Shown in pieces: positions 31,634 to 41,787 of a DNA stretch of 61,517 nucleotides (within the stretch, counting starts at the first letter, position 1; the number at the start of each line of letters is the position of its first letter). Source of the DNA: a virus. Below the pieces are notes generated by a model, which ran no database searches, was not told the DNA's origin, and saw nothing but the letters and a program-made list of their open reading frames with translations. The DNA lies in IMG/VR virus record IMGVR_UViG_3300030389_004959, positions 1 to 61,517 of that record; one strand, given 5' to 3'. The position numbers and the translations under genes are program-made.

Positions 31634-33148
31634 ATGACACCCGAAGAATACGCCAGAATGATGGGTCTTGCACCTGCAGGTAGTCAACCAAAACAAAGTG
31701 ATGAATCCATCATCAGAGACAATCTGAATCGAAACGCGAAAGATTTCCGTGTCAGACCAGATCGATCTATTGAGTTTCGAGATCGTCGCGGGAACCTGAA
31801 AATCGTCGAGCGCGGAACCAAAGGATATGATGCTGCTCGTGAACAGTTGAAGCCTGCTCAAATGGCAGAGCTGAATCGTCTGAATGAACAGGTAGCTATA
31901 GACGATCGCAGGATTGGAGTTGAAGCCGCTGCTCGAGAATTTTTGTCTCCACCTCTTCCTGAATCACCGCCAGAAGAGATTTTTCCTGAAGAACTCGCAC
32001 GCATGCCGGTTCGACGGCAGGATCCAATCAACACCCGTTTTGGTGAATCTTTGACCGATCTTGGTGTGATGCAACAACGACAAGATGAGCGTTCGGAGGC
32101 TCGTCAGCAACAATCTCAAATCAACGAACGGACTGCTGAATTATTGCCTTTAATTAAAATTGCAGAAGATGAACTCAGGGAATCTCAAGAATCAAAACGA
32201 TTGTTTGACTCTGGTCTTGGCAATCGACAAGATTCAATCAATGCAACTGAACTGGTTAGAAGAGAAAATCGGTTGAGAGATTTACAAAACGAGTTGCGTC
32301 AGACTCGTTCAGGCGTTTTGTTAGAAGAGCAAGTTGAAGATCCATCAAGAGCCTTGGACGAACTTCTTAAAAACATCGATGCAACAGAAAACAGCCTGAG
32401 AGAAAATGACTTTCAAAGACAACAAATTCGTAAGCGAATAAACCTTTTAGAAAAGCAAAAAGCGGATCGAACTTTTTCGGGTCCATTGGGCCGAGCTATA
32501 TATGGTCCATTGGGCGCAGTCGTTCGTGGAATTACTCCCGGCGTGCCGGTTTTGGGTCCTGAAGACACTGAAATTCGTCAATTAGAACAACAGTTGTCTT
32601 CCCTTTATGATGGACTTTTTCAAAACGTTTTTGCACTCAATCAGATGAACAATCAAGCGTCAACGATTCGATCACTCGAACCGCTTCCGTTGTCAGAGCG
32701 GGAAGTAGAAGATCTTGAGGGCAAACCCCGCTTTGAAATGAGAGATTTTTCAAAACCCATGGAGCAAGAGCGAAGTCGGGTTGTACCTAACATTGAGGGC
32801 GATCCCTTTGCGAGCGGATTGCCGATTCCACCCCGACTTACACCTGATGCAGTCACTACATTTCAAGATACCCTTCAGCCTGATCCGACCGAGATGCAAT
32901 CATCTCTATTGACCGAAGAAGAGATTGCTGGGGCAAGAGCAGCTGGGATGACACAAGAGAATCTCTTGAAGCTACCATCCGGTAAAATCGTACCCAGTGA
33001 GATTCAGCCAAAGTCTGATGATGAGATCCTGCAGTCATCAATGATTCCTGATGCATTTCAACGGTTCGGGACGGAAGAAGTCGATGCATCTGCGGAAAGA
33101 TTGGAACGCGATACAGGTATGTTCGGTAGTCCGGGTCGTCGATTCTAA
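31634..33148 (+). CDS. Putative internal virion protein, coiled-coil
   Basis: A 504-residue Gln/Glu/Arg-rich protein with AAGGAG upstream of ATG 31634. Near residue 55 it carries IVERGTKGYDAAREQLKP, resembling a motif in the 27832 gene. The centre is coiled coil (about 150-290), then a short Gly/Pro/Val hydrophobic stretch (YGPLGAVVRGITPGVPVLG), a second helical region and a disordered acidic tail. No known family. It lies immediately upstream of the 2415-aa protein, so the two are likely partners. Confidence 0.6.
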   Translation: MTPEEYARMMGLAPAGSQPKQSDESIIRDNLNRNAKDFRVRPDRSIEFRDRRGNLKIVERGTKGYDAAREQLKPAQMAELNRLNEQVAIDDRRIGVEAAAREFLSPPLPESPPEEIFPEELARMPVRRQDPINTRFGESLTDLGVMQQRQDERSEARQQQSQINERTAELLPLIKIAEDELRESQESKRLFDSGLGNRQDSINATELVRRENRLRDLQNELRQTRSGVLLEEQVEDPSRALDELLKNIDATENSLRENDFQRQQIRKRINLLEKQKADRTFSGPLGRAIYGPLGAVVRGITPGVPVLGPEDTEIRQLEQQLSSLYDGLFQNVFALNQMNNQASTIRSLEPLPLSEREVEDLEGKPRFEMRDFSKPMEQERSRVVPNIEGDPFASGLPIPPRLTPDAVTTFQDTLQPDPTEMQSSLLTEEEIAGARAAGMTQENLLKLPSGKIVPSEIQPKSDDEILQSSMIPDAFQRFGTEEVDASAERLERDTGMFGSPGRRF

Positions 33149-33162
33149 ATTTGGAGAGCAGC

Positions 33163-36100
33163 GTGGCGGAAGAAACAGACACATTTTTAGAGGTATTTGG
33201 ACCTGCTCCAACCACTCCTGCCTCAGATGACGACCTTTTGATGGAATCGATGATTTCTCCGGTCAGTGTCGAGGAACCCGCAGAAGAAATCGAAGTTGAG
33301 GTCGAGCCCACTCCATCAGAAACACCTAATGTACTTACGGCTGAAGAGTCTCTGAGAAAGATTCGACGTAGGGGCAGAAGGGCTCCAGTGGGATTCGAAA
33401 GAAGACCTGAGACTATGGCTTCTGGAGCCGAGGAAAGTTCGTATCGCAAAATCAGAGACCATGTATTTCAAGGTCAAAGAAATGAGGGCAAAAGCGTCAA
33501 AGAGTCATACGACATTGCCCGTAAAACAGCCAACCATGCGTTTTTGTACGGCTTGCTTGATGACCCCCCATTAGAAGACTTCGAACCGCCTACAGGCATC
33601 GTACAGGCCACTGGACGAGTTCTGGCAAGACGACGTCTCATCGACACAAAAGATGCTGGTGATGCTCAGTCGTCTGCCGAAAAACGAATGGCAGATGTTC
33701 GAAAGCAAGAACGTGCATATCGGGCTCTGATCGAAGAAGAGGGGTCGATGGCAGCGTTGGCTAAAGCTTGGTCGAGCGGTCCAAAAATGACTCAGGAAGA
33801 AGCCGACGCAGCGGGTATTGATATTGCTGGTCGACAAGAGTTTTTTGGTAGGGACTTAGCAGAGGGCGTTGATCCCGAAGTTGGATTTTTAGAGGACCCT
33901 TACATCCCATATGGACTGAAAAACATCCCAAACCTGATTGAGCGGGCGGCAATCAAGACAAACATTCCGAACATGTTCGCGAATCTGTTTCTTGAAGAGG
34001 ACGAAAAACAGGCTTTCATCAAAGAAACAAACTTGGCACTCCCCACAGAAAACTTCGAAAGGATTGTTGAAATCGTCGAACTAAATTCAGAACGGGGCAA
34101 GACTGATGAGGAGACCAAAAAAGAGTTAAAGAATCAACTCGCGTTTGCTCTGACCATGCAATCATTTCGTGATTTGCCTTCTGGTTTTCAGGTAAAAGAA
34201 CCCTCGATCGATGCATTCGAAGCAGAGGTAACAGCCAACCCAGATTTTTTTGTGGAAAGCCCGCACGAGCCACTTGCGAACGCAGCAAAGTTGGTTTTGG
34301 ACAAAGCCGACAAAAAGAAAATTCAGTTCGAATTGAATCGTGTTGCTTTGGGATACATGCCAAACTCTGTGATTGCAGGCAGCATTCCATCTACCGTGAA
34401 CCTCATAGATGAGGCCGTCGCCTCCGCCCGTCGAGTCATCAAGGCCAAAGGTGAGGCAGGTAAAGCTTCAAGGGTGCTCGCTCAGAGATTTGCAGACACA
34501 ACATTCTCAACTGAAAAAATTAATGACGAAGTCATGGTCGTTGAGAACACCTTTGGCAAGGTGATGCGAATGCTTGGCTTGTTCACAGAAGGCGTTGCTG
34601 AACTCGATGTCACGGGTGGCACTCGTGCCGAAGATGTCAATGAGCTGTTGAGGTCTTTTGGATTTGGCGAGTCGACGATTCAGAAAAGAATGGACATTAC
34701 CAAACGATACGGTGTTCCTCTGCCGGGTCCAGACTTCTTGATGACGTTGCCTTTTCTTCCGGCGAGTAGAGATTTCTACTACAACTACGGCATTCGCGAC
34801 ATTGAATCTACTTGGCTGTCTCGTGTATTGGGTAATCTCGCGACTGGTTCGGTCGGAAACACCGTACACATGACGGACGAGGCACGAAAGGACGGATTCG
34901 AACGAGGGGACTCAGAGTTCCACACGAAGCTGTTCATCGGTGGTTCTTTAGATTTTATTGTCCCTTGGGAAAAACTTCACATTGGGCCTGTTGCTCACGC
35001 GACCAAGGCAGCGGCTCGAGGTCGTCAACTTGTAAAACTCTTAAATGCACCCGGATACAAGACAAGAGCATTTCTGGCAGGTGCATCTCCCGCACTTTAC
35101 GACCGTCTATACAACGTCTCCGAGCGTGCACAATTGGCATTGGACTACATTCAGTCTCGTGTTGGTAAAAAACCGACAGTTGAAAAACTGCAACGCATTC
35201 TTGATGAAGATGATTTGGCTCAACAGGCAGTCGGAAAAAAACAACCACTGCCCAAAGTTCAAGATGGTCGTCAGGTGGAAGGCCTCACTCTCAACGAACG
35301 AAACTTTGCCGAAGATTTAGTGCGTCGTATGGAAGGTGGTCAATCATTCCGTGCTGCCTTCGAAGACATCAAAAAGGGGTACAAGCCCGACGTGTTCGAA
35401 ACCGCTGCCGACGTAGCAACAGCAGTCACACGACATGTCATGGAAACCGACGAAAGTCTGTATCTATTTAGTCGTGGCAAGCCCGGTTCACCAAACTACA
35501 AAGCGGGAATCATTCCGTGGCAACTCGAACCACAAATCGAACGAGCCATGGGTGTGTCGGGAATCAAATACGCAGATGTCAAAGCCGCATTGAAGAACGA
35601 TATTGGTGGCGCGGCAACAGGGTACTTGGAGGGTCTCCGTGCACTCAGGAATTCAGGGTCCGATCTGGACACGTTAGATCTTCGCACATCGGAGCCGTAC
35701 CTTAAGTTTCGTAAAGGTCTCGAGTCGTTAGTCAAAAGTGGAGAAATGACACCCGAACAGAAGGTGGTTTTGCTCGCCATAATGGAGACCCGTGCTCACA
35801 ACTCCGCTGCTGCGACAATTTTCCGCACCATCAAAGAACCCGAAGATTTTTTCAAGAACGCGAAAATCAAAACAAGTCGCGTCAAAAATGCAGACGGCTC
35901 TACCGGACCCACAAACGTTCGAATTGTAGTTGGTAAAAAGACTGCAGATATCAATCTCAAGTCTGTTGATAAATTTATTGATATCCTCAAAGCAGACGAC
36001 AATCTTTCGATGCGTCGTTTGTTTGGAGGCGACAACGAACTATTGATCGATTTGATGGGTAAGGCTTGGACATCGCGGTTTATCGGTCGCTTCGACAATG

Positions 36101-39100
36101 TTGAAAACAGCAACAAAGCACAGAAGATGACCACGAACATGTTGAGTGACGACGGACGAAAAGCGGCCGAAGAAAAACTCCGTGCGATCATCGAGGCCAG
36201 CGGGCGATTGAGCACCGACACTGTGATTATGCGTGAGTTGTACGCAAATCTCGCATCTGTATACGGTCGGACGGGTGAGGCATTCAAAAAAGCAGCACTG
36301 ACGAAATCCAAGATTATTAAGTTGGACAACCTTTTGAAGCCCGATCAGTTCTTCAAAAACGCCGCTGTAGTTCTGAACAGGGGTCGTCCGCGTAGGCCGG
36401 GAACAATAGTACGTGTCAGTAACGACTTCGCGGAACGAGTGACCGGTGAAATCAAGCGTGCTGCGGGAACCAAACGAGTTTTCGCAGACATCGACGTGAA
36501 CCCAGAGTACGTCCGACAGTCAATGGGTGTCACGAAGCGTACAACACAAATAGACGCTCCCGATGCTTTGGCGAGAGCCGTAGGCTATGTCGTCGCGGAA
36601 ACGATGAAGAAGTCCGAACAGCAGCGGGCTCTTTCGGGAATGGCTTTGACACGTTTGACACCTGCAACTTTCGCAGCTCGAAAAAACGTGAAGGTGATTC
36701 GTAGTCGAGTCAACGGACGAATGGCTGCTGTGTTGGGAATCCAAAAGCGATCTGCCCTCACCGGCAACGTATACTTGGATGCGAAGAATCTTAAAGAAAT
36801 GGCTGATTCGAAGACTCAGACCCTCACATTGTCTCAGGGTCAACAAGATGCTTTCAAGGTGTTCTTGCAACGATTGGCATCGGAACCATTTGTTGCAAAT
36901 AAAATTCCAGACGAATTGGTAGGACCAAACGGTCGAGTTGACCAGATATCGTTTAAAAACTACAACCGAGTGGTTGAGCTCGTCACCGACGTAGAAGCCT
37001 CATCATTCTCTCGTCGAACTGTTTACACTGAAGCCATCCCCCGTTCGCTTGCCTATGCACTGCTTGGATCGATGCGGGCAAAAGGCGCTGATATCGTGCG
37101 TGCGACTGGATTTTTAGAAGATCAAATCGCGTTCGTTCGATCCAAGTTTTTCTTGGATGATCCACTGAGAATGGTTCGTCCAGAGTTAAAAGAGGTGATT
37201 GAGGCAGAGATTGCTAAATTGCAGCAGACGCGCTCTGAGGTAGTCAAGTTGATTCGTGATGCTCGTCGTGCAGATCCTGACGCTTCTATCGAACAAATAT
37301 TCGACATGTTGAGAAATCAACTCGAGACCGACATGAGAATCACCATGGATAAGGTTGATTTGATTGTAGGTGAGTACGATTTGGTAACGGGTAAACCCGG
37401 AAAGAAAGGCATGTTGCATATTCTGAATGAGTTTACGCAATCTGAAATTTCTAGAGTAAACCGAGATTTTGCCAAATCTCAAAAGAAACAAGCGCCCAGC
37501 TTCAGAGAGGGCGAACAAGCCATCGTAGAAGGCACAGACATTATCGAAGAACCCGGTGCACGCGCGAAGTACACCATGTTTGTTCCTCCAAACATTTCAA
37601 GAATCCAGTATCTCACTCGAAACACCACTCGGTCTATGCTTCAGCATTTGTGTGACACTGGAGGCATCAATGGAATCTCTGAACGTGTCAGCACCGCTCT
37701 TCAAATTTTGGAGGGATACTCCTCTGCTAAAGGAATGACCAAAGCAGATCTTGCAAAACTCAGTGATCAAGATCGAGTGATGATTGCATCAGCAATCATG
37801 ACTATTCGGGACCAGTTGACTGAACACGCAACATACCTCAAACACCGTGGCGGTAAGATTCTTTCGTCATTGGCAGGAAAACGATTTAATCTAGATCAGG
37901 TGCCAGAGTTCAAAAGTGGCACAAATTCAACTGCGGCAGCTGCAGCAGCGTACAAAGCCTTTCACCGTGGTGGTGACGGCTTTCGTATCTTGTACGACAC
38001 GATGATTCGTTATGCTGCAGAGGTTGGTGCCGATCCTGAAAAAATGGCTCGATATAGCCCTGCTCAAGCGTACTTGGAAATGGTTGTGCGATTGATGGCA
38101 GAAGATAAAATCTTGGGAATGTACGACCAACTGATCAAGGTTGGTATGCCCGGTGCGCGTGAAAACTACAGGATTCCACGTCGCAAAATATCACCAACCG
38201 GCGCAGAGTATTCAATCGAAACACCTCACGCCTTTCACATTCGTGTCCGCAACTACATGGACATGATTTTCAATCGTTCGAGGGACATCAGAGAACAAAT
38301 TGAACTACCTGATGGCAGGATTATTACTCGTGAAGCCGGTGGTCCCGGTGCGGATTATCCTACTGCTGCATTCGAACGTTTTCACAGACGATTTGATTCT
38401 GATCCAGAAAAGTTCGAAGACTTGGACGCAGCACTTGCAGCGGAGGAGGCACTCGTTCGTTTTGGAGTCAGAACGCAATCTGCCGGTGAAGCGTTGACAG
38501 AAATCGTGTTTCCTGACGGCTCGGTCACGTATGGACCCGCTGGTATCAAACAGTTTATCGATGATGCTATTGAACGCACTGCAGCAGTTGGTTTTTCCTA
38601 CGACACAGTAATTTCTAACAGGTTGAGTATTGAAGAGTTCGGCGCTCCCTTCGCTCCTGAGATTCAAAAAACGGGAAGAGTGAGAAGCTTTGCCTCTGCT
38701 GCATCTGCATTCAGAACTCTTCAGGATATGTTCCCGATTAGTTTTTCGATGATTAAACGCGGTATCACTACAGGTATTTTTGTACCGATACCTGCTTACT
38801 ACGCAGCAAACTTTTTGGGCGGCGCTCTGCAGTTGGTCACGGCTGTCAATCCAGTCAAAGCCGCAAGTATGCTAGTAAAAAATCCAAAGATGGTCGGCGC
38901 CGTGATGGCTCGCATGTTTGGTGATGGAGAGCAGTTCAGCAGCACGGCAGGTGGAGCCATAGGTGCAATCACTGGCGGTGTTGCAGGTGGGCTTGCAGCC
39001 GGTCCGTTGGGCGCAGTCGCAGGAGTAGTCGGCGGTGCAGCCGGAGGTGGATTTACAGGAAGAAAGATCGGACGCGGTTATCAACCATTCGGCAACCACA

Positions 39101-40410
39101 TCATCGTCGCGAAAAACGGAATGATTTACAACGCGGACCAAGTTGCGGAACTTTCGAATCTTTACGGCCTAAACTCAAGTTTCATTACGGCTGAAACCCA
39201 ACGTTCGATGGCAGACGATGTACAAAACTACCTGAGGGAAAACCCAACCCTTTTACAAAAAGGCAGTAAATACGGCAGTGCTTGGAACGATTACTTGGCC
39301 GACTGCGCTACTGCAATCGACAACTTTTATCGCGTATCTATTTTCGTCGATCAACTAAATGACGGTATTGCTCCAAGTCAGGCGGCATCTTTGGCTCGTC
39401 GAGCTGCGTTCGACTATGGAGCTCTGACCGACTTTGAAAAGAAGTTCATGCGTCAGTTCATTATGTTTTACAGCTATCTAAGCAAAAACATGGAACTGTT
39501 TTACGACACGATGATGACCGAACCCAGTCGAGTCACCAATCAACTACGATTGTCAAACGGTCTTCAAAGGGCAACATTGGAGGACGATCCCCAACTCGTC
39601 TTGCCTGCTTGGTTCCAGCCAAGAGCAATGGTAGGCATGCGAGATGCTTTGACAAATACACATGCAATCGACAGTCGTATGTATGTCATGCCTCCAATCC
39701 CTATCACAGACAGTTTGTTGACAATTCTTGACGTGTACGACACTGTGCGAGGCGATGAAGAATCAGTTCGGAAACTGTTTGCAAAACAGACACCGTGGGT
39801 GCAAGCGTTCGCTATCTCTGCTCTCAAGGTCGACCCATTCTATGGCACCGAAATTGATCGATACAACAAGGTTCCACCGTGGCTCATGGAGTTCGATTTG
39901 GCTATTACAGGTGGATTCCTTCGAAGGACACTGAAGGTTCGCAAAGAGACTCATCGAAACAATCGATTGAGGATTCTTGAAGGTGACGAGGATCGACAAT
40001 ATTTTCGAGCACACGAGGGAGTCGCTTGGTGGTACTTCAGGAATATGCTTCAGGTGCCGGGTGCAGGACGTTCAATGTTGGTGATCGACCAGTTGGATCG
40101 AACAAATCTTGGCGTAGTTGAAGGCATGACTGAGTTGCTTCGAACTCTTCGTGTACGAGCGGAGGAGGCTGGTCTTGCAGATGAACGAGAGTTTGAGTTC
40201 TTGGAAGGTGATACCGCTGATCCGAGAGTAGGATTCGATGTAGTTGACGAGTTTCTTGGCTTGTTTGGTATTCGAACACAACTTGTTCCGAACGCGGATT
40301 TTGCTCGAGCTCGAATATTGCAAGACATCAACATGACATATAAGAAGAAGTATCCACAATCTCAGGATCCGCTTGAGCAAGCACTCGAAAAGATCATAAT
40401 CGTCGAATAG
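33163..40410 (+). CDS. Giant 2415-aa putative ejection / internal virion protein
   Basis: The largest gene in the window. GTG 33163 is chosen because GGAG lies 7 nt before it; an in-frame TTG at 33151 overlaps that site. The protein is mainly helical and charged. Near residues 1870-1900 it has a semi-hydrophobic segment (TTGIFVPIPAYYAANFLGGA), and at about 1927-1970 a long glycine zipper (GGAIGAITGGVAGGLAAGPL and onward), so the C-terminal third can insert in membrane. Afterwards comes FDYGALTDFEKKFMRQFIMF, which I have seen in hypothetical giant proteins of other aquatic phages. I searched by eye for RNA polymerase and transglycosylase motifs and found none. Likely injected with the DNA to form a periplasmic tunnel. 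Confidence 0.75.
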   Translation: MAEETDTFLEVFGPAPTTPASDDDLLMESMISPVSVEEPAEEIEVEVEPTPSETPNVLTAEESLRKIRRRGRRAPVGFERRPETMASGAEESSYRKIRDHVFQGQRNEGKSVKESYDIARKTANHAFLYGLLDDPPLEDFEPPTGIVQATGRVLARRRLIDTKDAGDAQSSAEKRMADVRKQERAYRALIEEEGSMAALAKAWSSGPKMTQEEADAAGIDIAGRQEFFGRDLAEGVDPEVGFLEDPYIPYGLKNIPNLIERAAIKTNIPNMFANLFLEEDEKQAFIKETNLALPTENFERIVEIVELNSERGKTDEETKKELKNQLAFALTMQSFRDLPSGFQVKEPSIDAFEAEVTANPDFFVESPHEPLANAAKLVLDKADKKKIQFELNRVALGYMPNSVIAGSIPSTVNLIDEAVASARRVIKAKGEAGKASRVLAQRFADTTFSTEKINDEVMVVENTFGKVMRMLGLFTEGVAELDVTGGTRAEDVNELLRSFGFGESTIQKRMDITKRYGVPLPGPDFLMTLPFLPASRDFYYNYGIRDIESTWLSRVLGNLATGSVGNTVHMTDEARKDGFERGDSEFHTKLFIGGSLDFIVPWEKLHIGPVAHATKAAARGRQLVKLLNAPGYKTRAFLAGASPALYDRLYNVSERAQLALDYIQSRVGKKPTVEKLQRILDEDDLAQQAVGKKQPLPKVQDGRQVEGLTLNERNFAEDLVRRMEGGQSFRAAFEDIKKGYKPDVFETAADVATAVTRHVMETDESLYLFSRGKPGSPNYKAGIIPWQLEPQIERAMGVSGIKYADVKAALKNDIGGAATGYLEGLRALRNSGSDLDTLDLRTSEPYLKFRKGLESLVKSGEMTPEQKVVLLAIMETRAHNSAAATIFRTIKEPEDFFKNAKIKTSRVKNADGSTGPTNVRIVVGKKTADINLKSVDKFIDILKADDNLSMRRLFGGDNELLIDLMGKAWTSRFIGRFDNVENSNKAQKMTTNMLSDDGRKAAEEKLRAIIEASGRLSTDTVIMRELYANLASVYGRTGEAFKKAALTKSKIIKLDNLLKPDQFFKNAAVVLNRGRPRRPGTIVRVSNDFAERVTGEIKRAAGTKRVFADIDVNPEYVRQSMGVTKRTTQIDAPDALARAVGYVVAETMKKSEQQRALSGMALTRLTPATFAARKNVKVIRSRVNGRMAAVLGIQKRSALTGNVYLDAKNLKEMADSKTQTLTLSQGQQDAFKVFLQRLASEPFVANKIPDELVGPNGRVDQISFKNYNRVVELVTDVEASSFSRRTVYTEAIPRSLAYALLGSMRAKGADIVRATGFLEDQIAFVRSKFFLDDPLRMVRPELKEVIEAEIAKLQQTRSEVVKLIRDARRADPDASIEQIFDMLRNQLETDMRITMDKVDLIVGEYDLVTGKPGKKGMLHILNEFTQSEISRVNRDFAKSQKKQAPSFREGEQAIVEGTDIIEEPGARAKYTMFVPPNISRIQYLTRNTTRSMLQHLCDTGGINGISERVSTALQILEGYSSAKGMTKADLAKLSDQDRVMIASAIMTIRDQLTEHATYLKHRGGKILSSLAGKRFNLDQVPEFKSGTNSTAAAAAAYKAFHRGGDGFRILYDTMIRYAAEVGADPEKMARYSPAQAYLEMVVRLMAEDKILGMYDQLIKVGMPGARENYRIPRRKISPTGAEYSIETPHAFHIRVRNYMDMIFNRSRDIREQIELPDGRIITREAGGPGADYPTAAFERFHRRFDSDPEKFEDLDAALAAEEALVRFGVRTQSAGEALTEIVFPDGSVTYGPAGIKQFIDDAIERTAAVGFSYDTVISNRLSIEEFGAPFAPEIQKTGRVRSFASAASAFRTLQDMFPISFSMIKRGITTGIFVPIPAYYAANFLGGALQLVTAVNPVKAASMLVKNPKMVGAVMARMFGDGEQFSSTAGGAIGAITGGVAGGLAAGPLGAVAGVVGGAAGGGFTGRKIGRGYQPFGNHIIVAKNGMIYNADQVAELSNLYGLNSSFITAETQRSMADDVQNYLRENPTLLQKGSKYGSAWNDYLADCATAIDNFYRVSIFVDQLNDGIAPSQAASLARRAAFDYGALTDFEKKFMRQFIMFYSYLSKNMELFYDTMMTEPSRVTNQLRLSNGLQRATLEDDPQLVLPAWFQPRAMVGMRDALTNTHAIDSRMYVMPPIPITDSLLTILDVYDTVRGDEESVRKLFAKQTPWVQAFAISALKVDPFYGTEIDRYNKVPPWLMEFDLAITGGFLRRTLKVRKETHRNNRLRILEGDEDRQYFRAHEGVAWWYFRNMLQVPGAGRSMLVIDQLDRTNLGVVEGMTELLRTLRVRAEEAGLADEREFEFLEGDTADPRVGFDVVDEFLGLFGIRTQLVPNADFARARILQDINMTYKKKYPQSQDPLEQALEKIIIVE

Positions 40411-40431
40411 TTTTCATAAGTCGGCCATCGG

Positions 40432-40461
40432 TTACCGCTTAATGCAAAACCATGATACTAT
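40432..40461 (+). promoter_or_regulatory. Extended -10 promoter candidate before fibre genes
   Basis: TGATACTAT (40453-40461) is an extended -10 (TGn plus TACTAT), with TTACCG 18 nt upstream as a poor -35. It resembles TGATACAAT at 57047-57055. It lies in the 89-nt gap before the lectin-like gene and is followed by a T-run and the ACCCTTCCCC element. Confidence 0.5.
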
Positions 40462-40475
40462 TTTTTCGCAACCTT

Positions 40476-40493
40476 ACCCTTCCCCATATGGAG
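40476..40493 (+). promoter_or_regulatory. ACCCTTCCCC leader element of 40500 gene
   Basis: ACCCTTCCCCATATGGAG includes the ribosome site GGAG 7 nt from ATG 40500. The first ten bases are identical to the capsid-gene leader at 18629. The embedded CCATATGG is a perfect 8-bp palindrome that would occlude GG of the ribosome site if it folded or dimerised. Confidence 0.6.
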
Positions 40494-40499
40494 TAAACA

Positions 40500-41249
40500 A
40501 TGTCTCAAATCCCTGAACTTATGGGCGGTCGTCGCCTTTCTCATGACGCAGTAAGCGACAAAGGCTTTTACACGACTGGAGTCGGAGGAAAAGTTCAAAT
40601 CTTCTCTGATTTTATTGGAAATGGCGCACTGCCTCTTGCGGGTGCGACTGGCTCTGGGGCGTCGTTGTTCGTCAATCACGATACATCTTCCTCAGGCGCT
40701 CCGACATTCGATCACTTGGCTTTGGCTGACGGTGTTTATCGGATGAAGTTCTCTAACACTGATGAAGATCAAGAGTTGGCATTGTACCTTGGCGATGATT
40801 GCTGCATTCCTCCGACCAAGAATCCAATTTTTGAGGCTCGATGCAAGATTACCGGAACTTTGAGCGCCGATGATCGAATCGTTATTGGTCTCGCATCTGC
40901 TCGAAACGCAACGCTCGACAACATCGTTGACCATGTTTGGTTTCGAATCGAAGGCAGCGTGAACATTTTGGCAGAAGGTGACGACGGCACAACCGACAAC
41001 GATGACAACGATACTGGTGTCGATTTTACCTCTGGTACATTTCACACTTTCAAAATCGATATGAGTGATTTGGAAGACGTGAAATATTTTGTAGATGGAT
41101 CCCAGTGCACCCTGCCTGAAAAGATCAACGTAAGCCAAATGGCTGCGGGCGATCTTCTTCAGCCATACATTGAGATTCAGAAGGATGCTGGCACTGTAGA
41201 GCATTCTATCGATGTAGATTATATCTCGGTGCTTTGGGACCGAAGCTAA
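40500..41249 (+). CDS. Lectin-fold-like virion protein
   Basis: A 249-residue beta-rich protein. The ordering of strands FEARCKITGTLSADDRIVIGL, HVWFRIEGSVNILAEGDDG, FHTFKIDMSDLEDVKYFVDG resembles concanavalin/laminin-G-like jelly rolls, where a cargo-type domain ends in EHSIDVDYISVLWDR. Such proteins in marine phages decorate the head or tail and may bind glycans. It follows a promoter and strong leader, so it is probably abundant. The fold is inferred from pattern, not from a named motif. Confidence 0.65.
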   Translation: MSQIPELMGGRRLSHDAVSDKGFYTTGVGGKVQIFSDFIGNGALPLAGATGSGASLFVNHDTSSSGAPTFDHLALADGVYRMKFSNTDEDQELALYLGDDCCIPPTKNPIFEARCKITGTLSADDRIVIGLASARNATLDNIVDHVWFRIEGSVNILAEGDDGTTDNDDNDTGVDFTSGTFHTFKIDMSDLEDVKYFVDGSQCTLPEKINVSQMAAGDLLQPYIEIQKDAGTVEHSIDVDYISVLWDRS

Positions 41250-41266
41250 TCCTGAACCACTGATTC

Positions 41267-41286
41267 GGGGGGCTTCAATGCCCCCT
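41267..41286 (+). terminator. Hairpin between lectin-like and 41312 genes
   Basis: GGGGGGC-TTCAAT-GCCCCCT forms a 6-7 bp GC stem with a 6-nt loop. It is followed by CAATCCCTTCCCTTT, only weakly T-rich. It may be a partial terminator or processing site just ahead of the leader element of the next gene. Confidence 0.5.
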
Positions 41287-41290
41287 CAAT

Positions 41291-41305
41291 CCCTTCCCTT
41301 TGGAG
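41291..41305 (+). promoter_or_regulatory. CCCTTCCC leader element of 41312 gene
   Basis: CCCTTCCCTTTGGAG is a shortened copy of the ACCCTTCCCC element. Its GGAG (continuing as GGAGG) is the ribosome site of ATG 41312. Confidence 0.5.
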
Positions 41306-41311
41306 GCTGGC

Positions 41312-41776
41312 ATGGCTTCAGGTTTTATCAAAAATCGCACAACGCCCACCATCACAAAAACTGGTGGTTTTTCAAGTGCGATTGAAATCGGAAAAACTCA
41401 ATCCGGTGATGATGGTCACGATGCACGTTCAAGACCTTTGCCGGGTTCTGGTTCATTGTCTCATGTCGATTTTATTTTCAGTGGGGCTGACTCCGGTTCT
41501 GTTCTCAAGTTCGATTTGAGACTGACCTACGACTCGGCGGGCAGGGATCCCGTCCTTCCTCCACTTGCTGCACAAACAACAAAAAATGGCCGTGTATCTC
41601 CCAATGTCAAAATGCAAGTCATTGACATGGGGGTTCGGTTTTTCTTTACAGCTCCGTCAACTCAGACAACGGCTGGAAGCATTTATGCATTTGTAAACGC
41701 ATCGTCTTTGACCGGTGACTCGGACAATCAAGTTGTTGTTGATACCATCCGAGTCCACTGGAACGATAAAGTCTAA
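41312..41776 (+). CDS. Small beta-rich virion protein
   Basis: A 154-residue protein starting MASGFIKNRTTPTITKTGGF, with GGAGG just upstream of ATG 41312. The body is beta-rich (HVDFIFSGADSGSVLKFDLR, VKMQVIDMGVRFFFTAPSTQ, QVVVDTIRVHWNDK). It may be a distant relative of the small beta-sandwich proteins at 45650-46420, but I cannot align it with confidence. Likely a fibre- or head-associated minor protein. Confidence 0.6.
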   Translation: MASGFIKNRTTPTITKTGGFSSAIEIGKTQSGDDGHDARSRPLPGSGSLSHVDFIFSGADSGSVLKFDLRLTYDSAGRDPVLPPLAAQTTKNGRVSPNVKMQVIDMGVRFFFTAPSTQTTAGSIYAFVNASSLTGDSDNQVVVDTIRVHWNDKV

Positions 41777-41787
41777 GGAGCTCCGCA

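Noticed and set aside
6378-40410. Possible N4-like virion RNA polymerase among the giant proteins
   Set aside because: I looked for single-subunit polymerase motifs in the 1793-aa and 2415-aa proteins and saw none; composition and glycine zippers point to ejection or structural roles.
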